A stretch of 64,000 nt of DNA from Serilophus lunatus (Eukaryota > Chordata > Aves > Passeriformes > Eurylaimidae). Each line of letters opens with the position of its first letter. Position 1 is the stretch's first letter. The stretch covers positions 62,001 through 126,000 of the forward strand of contig VXBA01003281.1 in NCBI GenBank assembly GCA_013399895.1, read 5' to 3'. Below are positions 1 through 13,411 of this stretch, piece after piece. A model generated the notes under the pieces. It did no database searches. It worked only from the letters and a program-made list of their open reading frames with translations, and was not told where the DNA came from. Position numbers and translations under genes: made by a program.

Positions 1-38
1 TTTAGAGGATGGCAGTTCAACAAAGACACTCTTTAAAG
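1..38 (+). CDS. PLAT gene exon 1 (3' tail only)
   Basis: The window opens inside an exon. Bases 2..37 read LEDGSSTKTLFK, and base 38 is the first base of a codon completed by the next exon. A strong donor, GTAAGA, follows at 39. The peptide matches the C-terminal tail of the B-type PLAT domains further along, such as the WLDTHLG and WLDSGVG tails of domains B and F. It therefore closes a B-type domain just before domain A. The upstream boundary cannot be seen. An AG at 4-5 could mimic an acceptor, but nothing else supports it. Confidence 0.65.
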
Positions 39-3000
39 GTAAGAGTATTTTCCTACGCAATGTTTTCTACATCATAGTTTTCACTTAAATTTAACCTGCA
101 AATCAGTATTGTGAGAAATATGTGAACAAGTGTTATGCTGTATGTCAGCTGAGAGAGAAAATGACAAATTGACTGGCAACAGTCTACGGAGAAGACTAGA
201 CCTTGATAAGCAATTGAGAAAAATATAAACAATTTATAATTTTCTTCATATTTCTACTATTCTTCCCTGAAATCAACAAGGAATTCCTCCGAGAAGAGAT
301 TCAAGTGTTGTTTTGTTTACCCCAATGTCACTGTCATGTAATACTTGGGGACAGGTCCCCTAGCAAACATCAGCAAGTTGAAAAATGTGTTGTGAAGTGT
401 CAGTGGAAATATTTTCAGGTCAAAATCCCAAAGTAGCCAGAAATAATGCAAGCTTAAACTCCAAATCCTTCAGTGGAGCTAAATGTAGTCTATGCATTCA
501 TTTGACTAAATCTGCTTGAATTAATAAAAAGGCATTATTAATAAAAGACTATGCACCCAGCTTTCTGTTTTTATACTTAACAGTCCCATCACTGTAATAC
601 ACTAGTTTCTCCCAGATGTCTAAAATTTGAGATACCTATGTGTTTCTTCTGAACCAGAAAAGAGGAACTGACTGACACAGGTATTTTTATGAACATTTAG
701 CTGTAAATGGCTATTCTGTACAAATGTGCCTGGGAATTTTATGGGAAAAATTGTAGTGTTTGCATTTGTCTCTTAAAACAGTGATTTCCATTCTGTAGTA
801 TGAGTCTTGATCTTAATCTAATTCCAGTTTCAGTGAAAATGAAATCATTTGCATTCAATCAAACAGTTTATCCAACAGTTTTATTGTTCCACAGTAACAT
901 AACTCTGATGAAAGGAGACTGATGAATTCAGATAAGTAAAGGCTTTCTCTCAGTGAAGGTTGATTTTCATGAGTGTCTTGGAATTGTATTCTACTAAATA
1001 CATGGTTCAGAGAGGCAACTATAGTATCTGTTTCACCTTATGTTGAGATAAGGGACGTATTTTACTACCAATTCAAAATTTTTTCCAGTGCAGCTTCATT
1101 CTTCATTATGTTGTAATAAGCAGGCATAGATGCACAGGCTGCTCAATGCCTGTGAGTGTCAACAGTGGTTAGAAAATATATTGGTTATGAGGAGGAAGGA
1201 GTGGTTTATTCTTAATCAGCTTTTAGCACCTCACACTGTCAAGATGTCCAGGAGAACCTAGAGATCATTGAGGTCAGAGGTTCTGAAAAATGAAGTTACA
1301 AAGGAGGGGAACATTTTTTGGAAGTTATCTGTCAATTAGCTGTGCAATAGCTTAGCTTGAGTTGCTCTTCAGCCATCTTTGTTTTACTCAGGGACTCATT
1401 CCAGTCAGGAATTGAGAGAGGTGTGAGATTGGACTTTTATGCCATATGTGGAAAACATGTTGAGCAGGACTGATTTCAGGATTTTCACAGTTTAATTTGT
1501 GTTGTCATACTAGTGATCCCATAGACTTTGCATGGCTGAGCTTTATAGGATGGTAACAGTCGCAAGAGGTTTGGACAGATATCTTGTGCCCAGTTCTGCA
1601 TCAATCTATCGTGACAGAGTACCAAGGTCAGAGCTGATGTGAGAACCTGAGAACATACCAGAGATGCAGAGCCTTGGAATTAAAAAAAAAGTAATGCCTT
1701 ATATTCTCCCAGCATCTGTAGCTGTGAAGATTTCACATGGTAGAGTAGTGATAAACAGTCCCACTCAGAGTGGAAGTGAAAATTCTCCATATAATATATG
1801 TATACTGAATAAGAAGCAAGCAGCAGTTCTGATGTTAGGGAGCCAAAGTTTTAGGCGTTCATGTGCTCATATTCTACATGAGCTGCACTCTGTAACTGAG
1901 GTTCAAGGAAAACTGTAAAAAGTTAATTGGTGTAATTCAGTGTTGTTTGGCGATTTTCATTTCCACAGGTCATGTCTAAGGCAAAGGTTATAGAACAAAA
2001 TATTTTATAAGTCAATCTGAAATCTCATTCGCTTTGGATGAGGCTGATAACCTCTTCAACTACCTAGCCAAAGAGTAGATTTTGAAAGTCATCATTGCTA
2101 GGTAGGTTACTTGAGGACTCTTTGTCCTTTTTCATGCAGGCTGGCATTATGCCAGCTTTAATGAAGCATAAATCCCAGATCCCTGTGACTGCTTCTGGCT
2201 ACGGATTATGCCAAAATGCAGCATGCCCATATCAAATTTTCTCAATAACCTTTCTACATTCATAGATTACAGAGAGGCTCTGGCAAATAAGGCATAGGAA
2301 TAGATTTATTTGTATTCCTCTAATTCTTCCATATGTAGTTAATGCAAGGTAAAAAGAGAAAGTGTATTGCCCTGATAGAGAAGGCAGATAGGTGCTCTCT
2401 GCTCTCAAATGATGAAGCTGATTTGAGGGAGAATGGGACTTCATATCACTCTCTAGAAGTTTCCTACATTGGGTGAGATATTTTACTACTTTCTCCTATT
2501 TTCTCTATTTATTTTCCTTTTCTTCCTCAAAGCAGATTGAGTATTGCACGTAGAAAAGAATTTTCTCTCAAAGTAAGGAGACAAGACAACAGTACATTCC
2601 AATGCTGTCCACACTGCATTCAGTTAAAGAAGCTAGGTTCCTGTAATGTGATTACTGTGGGGTGTCCTTCGGTTTTGTGGGTGGTAAATAAAGCATGGTT
2701 CAATATCAATGAATAGAGTTCATTTAAAAGGTTTTTCTTGGCTCTTCTTGTGTTGTGCAAGGTTGTTGGTATTAAGGCATATCTAAAATTCATAAGAGAA
2801 AATATTCAGTCAATTCTGCCATGACTAATATTATTTTTAAATTATTCCCTTCCTTGCAAGTACTTCCTAATAGACTGAGAATAATCATAGAATTCCCAAA
2901 TTTTATATGGAAAGATCTTGCTCCTAAAAAGCGTAGACAGTATGTATTGCTGGATGGAGGTAGAAATACCTAAGAAAAAGAATTAAGCAGACTGACTGCT

Positions 3001-3183
3001 CTGCCTCAAGGCAACATAAGTTTCTACAATCTCCAGGAAATAAGCAACTTCTACATCCAGCAAAGTGTGAATGTCATTCTAGGTCTTAAGACCAAAAAAT
3101 CACCAGGGTAAAAAAATCCCTGGAATAATGTGTTGTAAGAACAGTTTTGGAAATCCTCTAAAAATACATAAATTGCTTATATT

Positions 3184-3214
3184 AAAAAAAAAAAAAAAAA
3201 AAAGAGAGAGAGAG
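3184..3214. repeat. A-run of 20 followed by GA repeats
   Basis: Twenty A bases (3184..3203) followed by alternating GA to 3214. Confidence 0.95.
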
Positions 3215-4340
3215 AAAAAATAAGCCTGCTTTTTTCAGTTTTCTGAATTATATTATGAAATATTGACTTTATGCTTTACCATGCTCAGCTTGCTATGTAC
3301 AGAAGTTATTGCAGGTTTGATTTTCACACTTTTACTGAAGGAACTTTCAGTTCTAGACTAGTCATTAAAAGAATTTCTCTTAGGAAATTGTTATGACTGA
3401 TCTTGTTTAATTTCTGAAGGTCAACAGATGACTCCTGCTTCTAACATATCTCTGGGTAGATCTCTGTAATGTGAGACCAGATCCTTAGTTTCATCATTAT
3501 AGAAAAGAGAGAATTCTGAGGTTTTTTTCCAGAATTATGTTTTTTTTTTTCCTCCCACTAATCATTTTAGTGATTCTCATACTAACGTGTCAACATAAAT
3601 GGCTGTGGCTTTACATGTAATCTAAAAGAACAATAATACACTAACACAATCGTCACTCTGAAAGGGAGCTAACACAGTTCAGTGACATTGGGGAAAAGTC
3701 TCTTTCTTAATGTGGCCACACATATGCAACATGGAAAATAACCTATTCCAGCCCAGCTATCTGATTTTCAGAACTTCACTCCTAGAAAGATATAGAAATC
3801 ACTGAACACAATAAATATGTGGCATAAGTCTCCTGGCTGATGTAGTGATCCTTGTCAAGTAGCTGTCTAAATGAATAGAATATTAGACAATAGATTTTTT
3901 TTTCTTATTCAGGCATGAGCAGGTTAAATGGATTCGATGAACTGAGAGAAAATGCAGTCAGTCTCTGTTAGCTCAATTGCCAAACTGTAGAAACATTAAA
4001 AGTAAATGTAGGAGAATAAAGAGTCACAGATGCTAAGAGGCCTTAAAATTTGTAACCACTGATTTATTTTCTGGAAAACTCCCAACTGGTGTCTTAGTCT
4101 TTCTTCTGAAATAATAATTAAAAACATAATCGTGGATGTTAATTAAAATAAATCACCTTGCCTGAAATAACTTATTTGAATGTCCTGCCTCTTTGAGGAG
4201 GGAACAGGCAGTTATGCATCTGGCCTTTCCCTTAATTTTGGGCTTACTCTTTCCTGGAGCAGAAGGATCTTACAAAGAGAAAGAAAAAAAAAAAGCTAAT
4301 TTGAGAAACATAGAGATGCAAAATTATATTAATTTCCTCT

Positions 4341-5311
4341 CTGTTGACCAAGGCCAGGCCAATTGGTAGTTGAAGGAACGCCTCTGTGATAACATATTTA
4401 AGAAGGAACAAACAAAAGTAGTAGAAGACAAAGATGGCTACCGGAGAGGAGCAGGGTGAGAGCCTGTGAGCAACAACGCAGACACCAAGGTCAGTGGAGA
4501 AGGAGGGGCAGGAGATGCTCCTGGCGCCGGAGCTGAGATCCAGCTGCAGCCCATGGTGCAGACCATGGTGAAGCAGCTGTGCCCCTGCAGCCCATGGAGG
4601 AGCACAGGAGTGCAGAGATCCACCTGTAGCCCATGGAGGAGCCACGCCGGAGCAGGTGGATGCTGGGGAAGGCTGTAGCCCGTGGGAGACCCAAAGTGGA
4701 GCTGGGTCCTGGCAGGGGACTGTAGCCTGTGGGGAGAGGAGCCCACGTTGGAGTAGGATTCTCCTGTTAGGATGCGTGGCTCATGGGGCCCACGCTGGAG
4801 CAGCCTGTGCCTGAGGGACTGCACCCTGTGGAATGTGAGCCATGTGGCAGCTGTGGGTGAAGGGCTGCTGCCCATGGGATGGACTCTCGCCGGAGCAGTT
4901 TGTGAGAGGAACTGTATCCTGTGAGGGATGGGACCCCATGGAATGTGGCTGGAAGGACTCTTCTCCCCAAGCAGTGTCTGAGAACAGCAGCTGACCACAG
5001 CAACACCTCCCCCCCACCTCGCCTTTTCCCTTGAGAATAGGTTGGATGTAAGAAGGAGGGGGTGGGGGATAAAAGGTATCTCTTATTGTCTTTCACTCTT
5101 AGCTCTGATCTTGTTAGTAATAAACTTGACTATTATTCCCGCGTGGAGTCTTGTTTTGCCTGTGACGGTGATTAAGAAAGAATTTGTTGTAGTCCTTATC
5201 ATGAATAACGAAACCTCTCGTTATATTCTCTCTCCTCTATAGCTGGGCAAGGGGGAGTGAGAGAGTGGCTGTAGTGGGACCCTGGCACTCAGCCCCGGTT
5301 AAACCACTACA
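4341..5311 (+). mobile_element. ERV LTR (ERVL-like), 5'-truncated
   Basis: It aligns over nearly its whole length with the solo LTR at 43455..44397: GACCAAGGCCAGGCCAAT, GATAACATATTTAAGAAGGA, GCAGACACCAAGGTCAGTG, GGTTGGATGTAAGAAGGAGG, and an end in TTAAACCACTACA. The first 70 or so bases of the family are missing, so it is truncated or partly deleted at its 5' end. Both strands show open frames up to 186 codons here, but these come from the GC-rich, stop-poor middle and are not genes. Confidence 0.88.
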
Positions 5312-5329
5312 GAGATTCAGGACTATGTT

Positions 5330-5512
5330 GTGCATCTTTGTAAAAATCTGAAGCTTCTTATAAATCCTCAGAGTGATCAGGAGCAGCAAAAGCTCAAACC
5401 ATGCTCAGTTTCACCACGTGTGACACCCCGAAGAGTACCACATGCCAACCTGGCACAAAGAGATAAAATTCAAAGCTGGCACACATATCAAACAGCAAAA
5501 GTTCCCCATTAG
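5330..5512 (+). other. Unassigned 61-codon open frame beside an LTR
   Basis: A frame that can be extended upstream to about 5315 (IQDYVVHLCKNLKLL...) and ends in a TAG at 5513. It is polar, Gln/Lys/Arg-rich in the middle (VSPRVTPRRVPHANLAQRD). It has no splice donor and no recognisable domain. It might be a fragment of retroviral or retroposed coding sequence next to the LTR, or chance. I do not claim a gene. Confidence 0.25.
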
Positions 5513-6815
5513 GCTAAGTATGGATCTTCTACATACTACATCTGACTCATTGCTGGAAATGACCTCAAAAAAAAGTTCAGATGGAAGGATCCTTTCAGCT
5601 AGTGTGTTAGAAGACTGACGGTGCGATATGTATTTGCCTGCTGTTTTGTAGCTGAGCCCAGAAGAGTCAGGGAACAGTCAGATGTAGCACAGAAACAGGT
5701 TCTATGAAAAGGGGAAAACCAGAATTAGCTAAAGAAAGTGACATGAAAAAAAGGGAGAATTACAAATCAAGGAAACCAGATCAGGCTTTCATCCAGTCTC
5801 CATTTCCAAGCAGGAGGAGAAAAACAAAAGGTATAAAAAAGCACACAGTACTGTAAGAAAAAAAAAAATCATGTCCAATTTGTTTTTTAATTAAATGATT
5901 CTAAAATGTATTTTGTCAACACATTGTATTGTATGTTTACACACAATCATGAAATAATTCTCTTTTATATTAATCCCATTAGCAAATTATCATATTATCT
6001 CAAGTAGTGGCCACGGGATAAACATAAGGTTTTGATTTCCCTCTACTGTTTTGCTATACTAGATCAAGTGTCTTTTCAACAAACCATTTGAATTCAGGGG
6101 ATGATTTATCTTGAAGCACTAAAGTAACTTCCTAACCTATATTGTTAATCTACAACACTGTATTTTTCCCATATCTGGAATAGCTTCTTGGTTGGATTCT
6201 GGACTTCTAACACTGTTACAAATAGAGGTCGCTTACCAAAAAATTATCTCTGAAAAGTCCAGTCAGTGCAAACATCCTTCAGAACTTCCTAAATTTTGTA
6301 TTCAACCCTAAGGAATAATGTGATCTGATAAATAAGCAGGGAAAAAGTTGAAATTAACTACTTGTGTATTAGCCAGCAAGTTTTACAAATGGATCGCATA
6401 CAATTCTTTCAAAATGTTAGTTTTCTTTTTCATTTTACATAAAACATTCCAATAACTGAAATTTATTAAAATAATTACTTCAGTTAAAGCAACTATTTTG
6501 TTATTAAGAATGCAAACACTCCCACCCCCCAAAAAACCCAACCCAACAACAACCTAGGCAATGTCTTTTTTCTGCTTCCTTCGTGTTAATGTCTGGTTGC
6601 GTACCCACTTCAACAATTGTATTGTGTTTATCAAATCTAATTTGCACTTTCCTTCCCGAGAAAGAATGTGAATCAGTCTATTTTTATTAAATGGTATGTA
6701 AGTTCATGGTAGTCTTTGTAGCAATAGTAACAAAAGCAACAATTGCTCTCTACTATAGATACTAAAAATATTTAATTGACATATTGGAACTAAAAATATC
6801 TTTTGTTTTGTTTAG

Positions 6816-6985
6816 CACAACAATGGAGAGTGCAAGTTAAAACATATGGAGATTCACCAGAGCCACGGGAGTGTAAAAGGACCGTTGTGATTTATGGCTC
6901 AAAGGGCAAAAGTGATGAGGTTCTGCTTACTCCACAAGCCCCTGGACACGTGTGCTTTCTTCCCAGAGCAATCGATGAATTCATT
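6816..6985 (+). CDS. PLAT gene exon 2: first half of domain A
   Basis: The exon enters in phase 1 and leaves in phase 0. It reads WRVQVKTYGDS..., then a TVVIYGSKGKSDEV strand and loop, ending in IDEFI. This is the N-terminal half of a PLAT domain: a first strand, a linker where B-type domains have GAGTxA, then the hydrophobic strand ending in Tyr-Gly. The donor is GTAAGT, a perfect consensus. This half is of A type and lacks the Thr-Gly-Asp-Xaa-Xaa-Gly-Ala-Gly motif of B-type halves. Confidence 0.85.
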
Positions 6986-7041
6986 GTAAGTCAAAAATTT
7001 ACAGAACTACACGGACCTTACTATGACATGGCTGTCTAGGC

Positions 7042-7098
7042 AATATATATATGTGTGTGTGTGTGTGTACAAAGCTAATATTATATATATATATATAT
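7042..7098. repeat. Compound TA/TG microsatellite
   Basis: Alternating AT, then a GT run (about 7052..7068), a short unique spacer, then a second AT run (about 7083..7098). It lies 57 bp downstream of the exon 2 donor. Confidence 0.9.
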
Positions 7099-10000
7099 CA
7101 ATTGTCTGGTAAAAAATAGTGTAATTATTTGCAAAGATGGAATGACATAAGTTTAGGTCATCTCCTGCTGGTAGTCCTCTTCTACTATAACCAGCTCCAG
7201 TGCTCTTTTTGAATTTTCAGTGCCTTCAAGGGTATGTATCATGGAGAAAAATAGACCCTTTTACGTAATTTATTGCATTCACCAGCTCATCTTGCATTTT
7301 TTCTCATTCTCTATGGATTCCTGTGTTGAAGTTCATACAAAAGGCAATATGCAATTATTTGAGAATGCGGAAGATGAAGGATTGGGCTGTATTCCCAGGG
7401 GCCTTAAGTGGGCTTTTCTTTCTTTTATTTCTGTCTTTGTAAAGTACTATCCACTCCCCCCCAAGATAGTTGTGTTTCTCAGGCCAGCAGGCAGAGGATT
7501 TTTCTGGATAATCATAAATCACTGGAGAATGCATTCATGCATATCAAAGTATGATGAACTCTGAAGCAATAGCTTCTAAATGACCAGTGTTAAAATCAAC
7601 CCTAACACAGTCCTGACTGCCTGTACACCTGGCACACTGCTGTTTGAGAGGATTCATATGAGACATCTTTTTAATATTCAAATTCTGTACTTGTTTTCTA
7701 GGCTAAGTCACTGCAAACTCTGTTAGTCGGCACGAACTAGAGTTTCTAGCCTGTAAGATGAGAGAAATAGCTTGCAATTCAAGTCAGTTTTATACAGCTC
7801 AGAAAGACTTTTCAATGGCTTCAATAAACATTCTGAAAACAATAGCAAAAGTACATTTAGAAAATTATGTCAAAGCTTCATTGTAATGACCTGATTCAGG
7901 CTGAATTTTTAGTTTAAATAACAAGCCAAAGCAATTTAGCAACTTTATGGGGAGTAAGTAAAAAGATAAATGGTATTTCTTAAAGATGAGAAAGAAGCTG
8001 CTTATCAGAAAACACACAGGAAACACACTGGGCAACAACATGAGCTTCCCATGCCATGAGCATAAACTGAAGAGGTCAGTAGAGGCAGAATCTGTCTACA
8101 GTGCAGCCACATCAGGTGGCAAGTGCATAAACCAGACCTTTGCCGCACCCAACATGTTGATAATTTCCCAAAAGGCACGTATTCCTTATTAATTTCAATG
8201 ACTGTGTGCCATAATATGAGAAATAAGTATTGCTATGTGTCAGTCATGGTTATCCCTTCAAGCCTACTATCCTGGGCACCACAGTACCTCATCCATCACA
8301 CCCTTCCAATCCAGTGGCTTTAGGAGTGCTTGTTCATGCTTTGGATTGGCTTTGGGTTAAAGCCTGTATTTTCCCCATAGCTGTTGGTGTCCTTGTTTTT
8401 ATTGCTTAGTATGAAGAAGTTAATACTACTTAAGCATTATTTACTATGCATGAAATATTATCTGCTACGTTGCTCACAGTGCACCTTATAGAATAGGAGG
8501 TCTGATATAAAGGGGCATTTGGGAATTCACAGATATCTTCTCAAATACCTTCATATCTTCTTTAGGCGGTTCAGCTAATAAACCTAGTTTCTTTTAGTTC
8601 TCCCTTTCTTTGTTCTTACTAAGGCTATGTAGAAGCTTTGCTCATGTTTTCTCAATGTAGCAGCAGGCTGGAGACATGAGCATGATATCACAAGGAAGAT
8701 AAGCCATGAATTCAGCTTTTCGACAAGCAGGAGCAAATGAACTTTTAACCTCCCCCAGGATCCTGGTCCTAGACAAACATCCTTAGCAATATAGTGCAGT
8801 AAAAAGAACAACAGGTTATGTGCTAAAAGTGGCTCACATAGTTTTGACAGTAGGCTTAATTTTGTTCTCAGAGATACATTTAGTGCACACCAAGGACAAA
8901 AAGGCATTTAAATTCCTGATTTCCAGGTGCTCTCACACAAGTATGTGCACAGATGTGCATGATATTCAGAATGATTATTCCATCCAAAACATGTCCAACC
9001 AACTCCTATGAAAGAACAGGTGTGGCTTAATTGCACATAGCAAGCATAGAGAATAAATTAAAAAAGGGAAAATAGCAGCATGATATTAGGTACAGTTGGA
9101 TTTCAGTGGCTTCAGAAATCTGTAGTATAGTGTTTGAGCTGCTTAAATAAGAATAAATTTAATTAGAAAATATGAATTTTAAAAAATAAATTGAGAAGTA
9201 GTTGAATGTGTCTATGTTTTGAAATCTGATGGGAGTTCTAGCATTAAAGATAGAATGGCAAGAAACCAGTGCAGTAGTAGATTTTTTTTTCGATAGTCTG
9301 CTGATATAGGAATCGATTGTTGATTTCACATGGCATAAGTAGAATTGTAAAGTATATAGATTCTTCTCCCAGTCATCTGTGTTTCTTGGTCGCTCATCAG
9401 AGCATGCCTTTGGAGTGTCCTAGGGTATTGTGCACATTCTCTTGTCCAGGGAATCATAAAATGCAAAGACACTGGCAGATGGTGAAAACTACCTCCAAAA
9501 CACTAGCCCAGGTAGTACAAAATGAGCAGTAGAGCTCTGCAAATAGGACTGTTTGTAAATACACAATGAATACGGAAGGCATTTTTTGTTAAGGACCTTG
9601 AGGGTGATAGAAAGTTTCAAATCACATAATACAATATTCCACGTGTTTTACACAGTATGAGATGATGCTCCAAACTACAAGCAGCAAGATTTCTGGAGTA
9701 TATGGTAGAAGGCTGTTGAACTGAATTTTAGGACTGTTTGACCACACATTATTAACTAGAATAATTTATGTATATTTTGTCTCTTTTTTTAACAAGAAAA
9801 TAATTAATTGAAATGTGCCCCCAAACAGTAAAATTTACAAATCTTTAATTACATTAGACATGATGATTTTGAGAAGCCTTGTGTGAGTCAAAACCAAAAG
9901 ATTTAAAATATTATGAAATTCTCTAGTCATTTTTGTCAATACCATCTGGGAACTTCAAAAGTCCAGTGGCTATGTCAGAGCCTCCTCCTGATTGCAGGAA

Positions 10001-12582
10001 CCATGTCCCTTCAGTCAAGTCATGGAAAAAATATTGCGTTGTTTATGACAAATCACATCCAACACAGCTAGGATTTCAAGTTCTGAATATTACATAAAAC
10101 TGTTTAGAAGAAATAAGTGTGGAAAATTTAATTAGGAAATTATAATAATGAACAAGATAAAATGTTCTCTTGCAAACGTTCTACAATTTTAAAATAAGGA
10201 TATTCACTGAGTATAGACTTTGTGATGGATTATCTAAGTTCATGTTACATCAATTAATAGACATCAATGGAGGAAAAAGCTAATTATGGGATCAAAGATA
10301 GGAGATCATATTCCAAAGGAAAACTGATGGTATTAAATTGCTCAGAAATGGATTAGAAGAATGATGCGATGGCAGCTCTGGGTTACAATGATGGAATTGA
10401 ACAAAAAGGTTAATACTGGACAGAACCGTAGAGGGAAAAACAAATCCATGAAAAAAGAGGAAATATCTAATACACCCAATTGAAAATGGTGTTTAATTCC
10501 ACGGATCATAAACTTTATTATTATTGGTGCTTGCTGGTTCAAAGGCAGTCACAGAATTAATTGAAATTGTGATTCTAGAAAAAGAAAAAAGGACAATTGT
10601 GGCTTTTAATACAGTCTGTCTTGTATTCCAAAATTATTTTCCTATATGTCTCATCTATGCATTTCCTACAAGGATTTTAGCACATGTATTTATGGCAACT
10701 TAGAAACCCAGAAAATTGCAAATTTGGGTAGCAGAAGACAAAGTAAAATATGAGGTACAGCTTACACTGTCACACAAAAATAACCAACTTCTATGTTTTT
10801 GCAACTCCCAAACGCAGAGTTTTATGGAATAAGTTTTTCACAGCATTTAGAGTAGCTGTGTGATAAAGTCGTGGAGGTCCATGTACAAGAAAGAAAATCT
10901 TCAGGAAGTAATTTTGAAAGTCTCTAGTCTGGTTTGAAAGAGAAGAAGCAATTATTTTGCTGCCTGTGAAAGAACCGTTGTTTAGATGGGTGAACTTGTG
11001 CACTCTCCTCTCAATGAACTCAGATAATTCTCATTAAGTTTAATAAGGTGGAATGCATATTTTACGAGGAATTAGTCCACTTAGTCCACCATAGCTAATG
11101 ATACATAGCTAATTATATCCTTTGCAACACGGACAGCATGAATGAAAAAAATCTTGACATGTAACTCTGCCCACGTATTTCCTTTTTCATACTGTAGCAG
11201 TGGAGATAAGTCGGCAACAGGCTTAAGTTCTGTAAGCATGAGGGCATACAGACAGGCAGGACAAGGTAGGCTTAGAGAGAGGATAAGTCTGGTGCCCTCT
11301 TCTAGAGCGTAAAACTGCTGCTGTATTGCTGTTGCAAGTACTGCGGAGTTGCAGTTCAGGAGCTGAGATTTTCCATGCAGCCTCAGGGTTCTTATATAGA
11401 AAATAAGAAGGATTTCTTCTCTCATCCTTAAAGAACAATGCCTTGAATCTTGAAAATTTGCAGGAGTGGCATGGCAACCACTTTTAATGCTTACCTTAAG
11501 AAGTTCAGACTAGAAGGGATCTTTTAAGTCAACAAGTGCAAATCCTTCTTACCAAAGACCCTCTCTTCAAGTTCTACGTCATAAACAGTTCAAGTTCCTG
11601 TCAAATGGTTTGGGCAGGTTGCTTTATTTTCATTAACTGTTCCTCTTCATACTCTGATGTTTTACTCTTTCTTATCTGCATAACAGTTATTAATGATGGT
11701 GGCCAATTCTCCCCAAATGACAAAACCATGTTTTTTTAATATAGTTCCTCTCTAATAAGAATAATGTAGCTGATACTTCCCTACGTGTATGTGTCTACTG
11801 TGCATATACATGTGAAGTAGCTTTAAGCAAGTGAGGTCAGCAGTGAAGGGCTGTCATGTTCAGAGCTATATTGAGAAACAGATTAATTCATGTTAGGAGG
11901 TCTGTGCCCTGTTTTAGGAGCTGAACTGTGGTGATCCTGCTAAACCCAGGGCATGACTGCGTAAAACTAGCTACAGTTTCTTACTGTGCTTCTATAGGGT
12001 GCACAAAGGATTTATTTCCTGGAAAGTCACCAAATCCTATGTTGTGGCTGGTGTGGGAGGAAAAAAAAGTCAATATGGAAGAAAAACAAGGCCACTGGCA
12101 ACATTTCCTTATTTGATCCTTCTTAAAAATGATTGTTACCTTTTAAAAATAACAGTTCTTTATTGTTTCACTCAAAAATCACTTTCTGCCCTGTCTTTCT
12201 TGCAGTTGACCAGTGAAAGGTTGCCACACCACTTCCTGCTGTTTAGAAAACTTATCAAGCGGTGGTTAATGTCATGCAGATCATCAGCTTTTGTTGCAGT
12301 TTGACCCTCTCAGTTCCTTCATCTCTAGATTGGGTGGTTTAACCAGATCTCACAGAAACCCACAATCAGCAAACAGTCATTAAATTTCCCATATGCAGTA
12401 TGGGAACAGGACTGAGTTGTCCTACAGAATTATTTCTGTGACATTCATGATTTATTTTTATTCAGAAGTATCCCCTCTCTTTTAAAAATAATTGATTATA
12501 GTTTCACGTTCTAAACAAAATCATTTAGCAAATAAGAATTTAGTTGAAACTTTATTAAATTTCTTCACCTAAAATTAAAATT

Positions 12583-12789
12583 TGTTGAAAATTTCTTCAC
12601 CAAAGGGTTTTCAAGCATTGGAACTCACTGCCCACAGCAGTCATTGGGTCACTATCCCTGGATGTATTTAAGACACATACATGTGGCACTCAGAGATATG
12701 GTTCAGCAATGGGATTGGCACTGCTGGGTTAATGGCTGGACTTGATGATCAAAAAGGTCTTTTCCAACCTAAACTATTCTATGATTCTA
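12583..12789 (+). mobile_element. CR1 LINE, 3' end fragment, sense
   Basis: The segment reads like the last 200 bases of an avian CR1: a stretch on a single-copy theme, then GGCTGGACTTGATGATC, a TCTTTTCCAACCTAAACTA segment, and the terminus ATTCTATGATTCT. CR1 copies are usually 5'-truncated and end in this 8-bp motif. It lies in the same orientation as the host gene. Confidence 0.9.
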
Positions 12790-13191
12790 GGCTCACAGTA
12801 ATCATCATTAAACTAATACCTCACTGGACTGCCAATATTAGAATTTTTAATTGTAAGTTAATGCTCTCTTTAATCAGTAGAGTCACAGCTTTATGTTAGC
12901 TTTTGTCTTAGGGGTCTAAATGCACAGATCTTTCTAATTTTAACTTTAACCCACTCTAAAGATGAAGTATCATGCTTATAATACTGATAAGGGGAAAAAA
13001 ATCTCAACCATGATCATACCATGAAGAAAAGAAAAAAAAGAAGGATTGATTCTCTCATCACACATATCCCAGCCTTGGGTTCAAGTTTTCAACTGGTTAA
13101 TGTTAAATTTAGGAATTCTACACAGGGATTCGGGAAAATCTCTGTAACAAAACCAGCCTTGATATTATATTCTTCATGCTATTTGTTGCAG

Positions 13192-13411
13192 GTTGAGACT
13201 GGAGATCTGGGAGATGTATACAAGATTCGAATCAGCTGTGATGATGTGCCAGCCTTTGAGGGTTGGCATCTGGAGTCTTTTCACTTAGAAGATTTACATA
13301 CAAAACAAAGATTGAACTTTGACTGTAACTGCTGGCTCACTCTTAACGGAGAAGACAAGGAGCTGGTGAAAGAATTCCCTGCAGTCACCGAGGACCAGAA
13401 AACTTTACCAG
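13192..13411 (+). CDS. PLAT gene exon 3: second half of domain A
   Basis: The exon enters in phase 0 and leaves in phase 1. It opens with VETGDLGDVYKIRISCDD, continues through WHLESFHLEDL and LNFDCNCWL, and ends in an acidic stretch followed by EFPAVTEDQKTLP. The Trp-His-Leu strand and the aromatic Cys-Xaa-Trp strand are PLAT hallmarks. The ending resembles those of domains C (ELPALYADQEPLP) and G (ELPVLIAGSPFPA). This fixes an A-type family inside the gene. The donor is CAG|GTAAAA. Confidence 0.9.

Larger units (their letters stand above)
39..6815 (+). other. Intron 1
   Basis: AT-rich intron. It holds an A-run of 20 followed by GA repeats (3184..3214), a 5'-truncated ERV LTR (4341..5311) and a 61-codon open frame just after the LTR (5330..5512). 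The acceptor is TTTTGTTTAG. I see no other exon; short frames such as 1664..1918 have no splice context or domain likeness. Confidence 0.7.
6986..13191 (+). other. Intron 2
   Basis: AT-rich intron with a TA/TG microsatellite right after the exon (7042..7098) and a CR1 3' end near its distal end (12583..12789). The acceptor is TTTGTTGCAG. I see no further coding signal between 7100 and 12580. Confidence 0.7.

Noticed and set aside
4438..5096. Overlapping open frames of up to 186 codons on the minus strand
   Set aside because: They lie in the GC-rich, stop-poor middle of an ERV LTR. Equivalent frames recur in the LTR at 43455..44397, so they follow the repeat and not a gene.
7220..7564. 114-codon frame in intron 2
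   Set aside because: No homology recognised and no matching phase between exons 2 and 3, which already join correctly.
8584..8907. 107-codon minus-strand frame
   Set aside because: Ordinary intron sequence without domain likeness or splice context.
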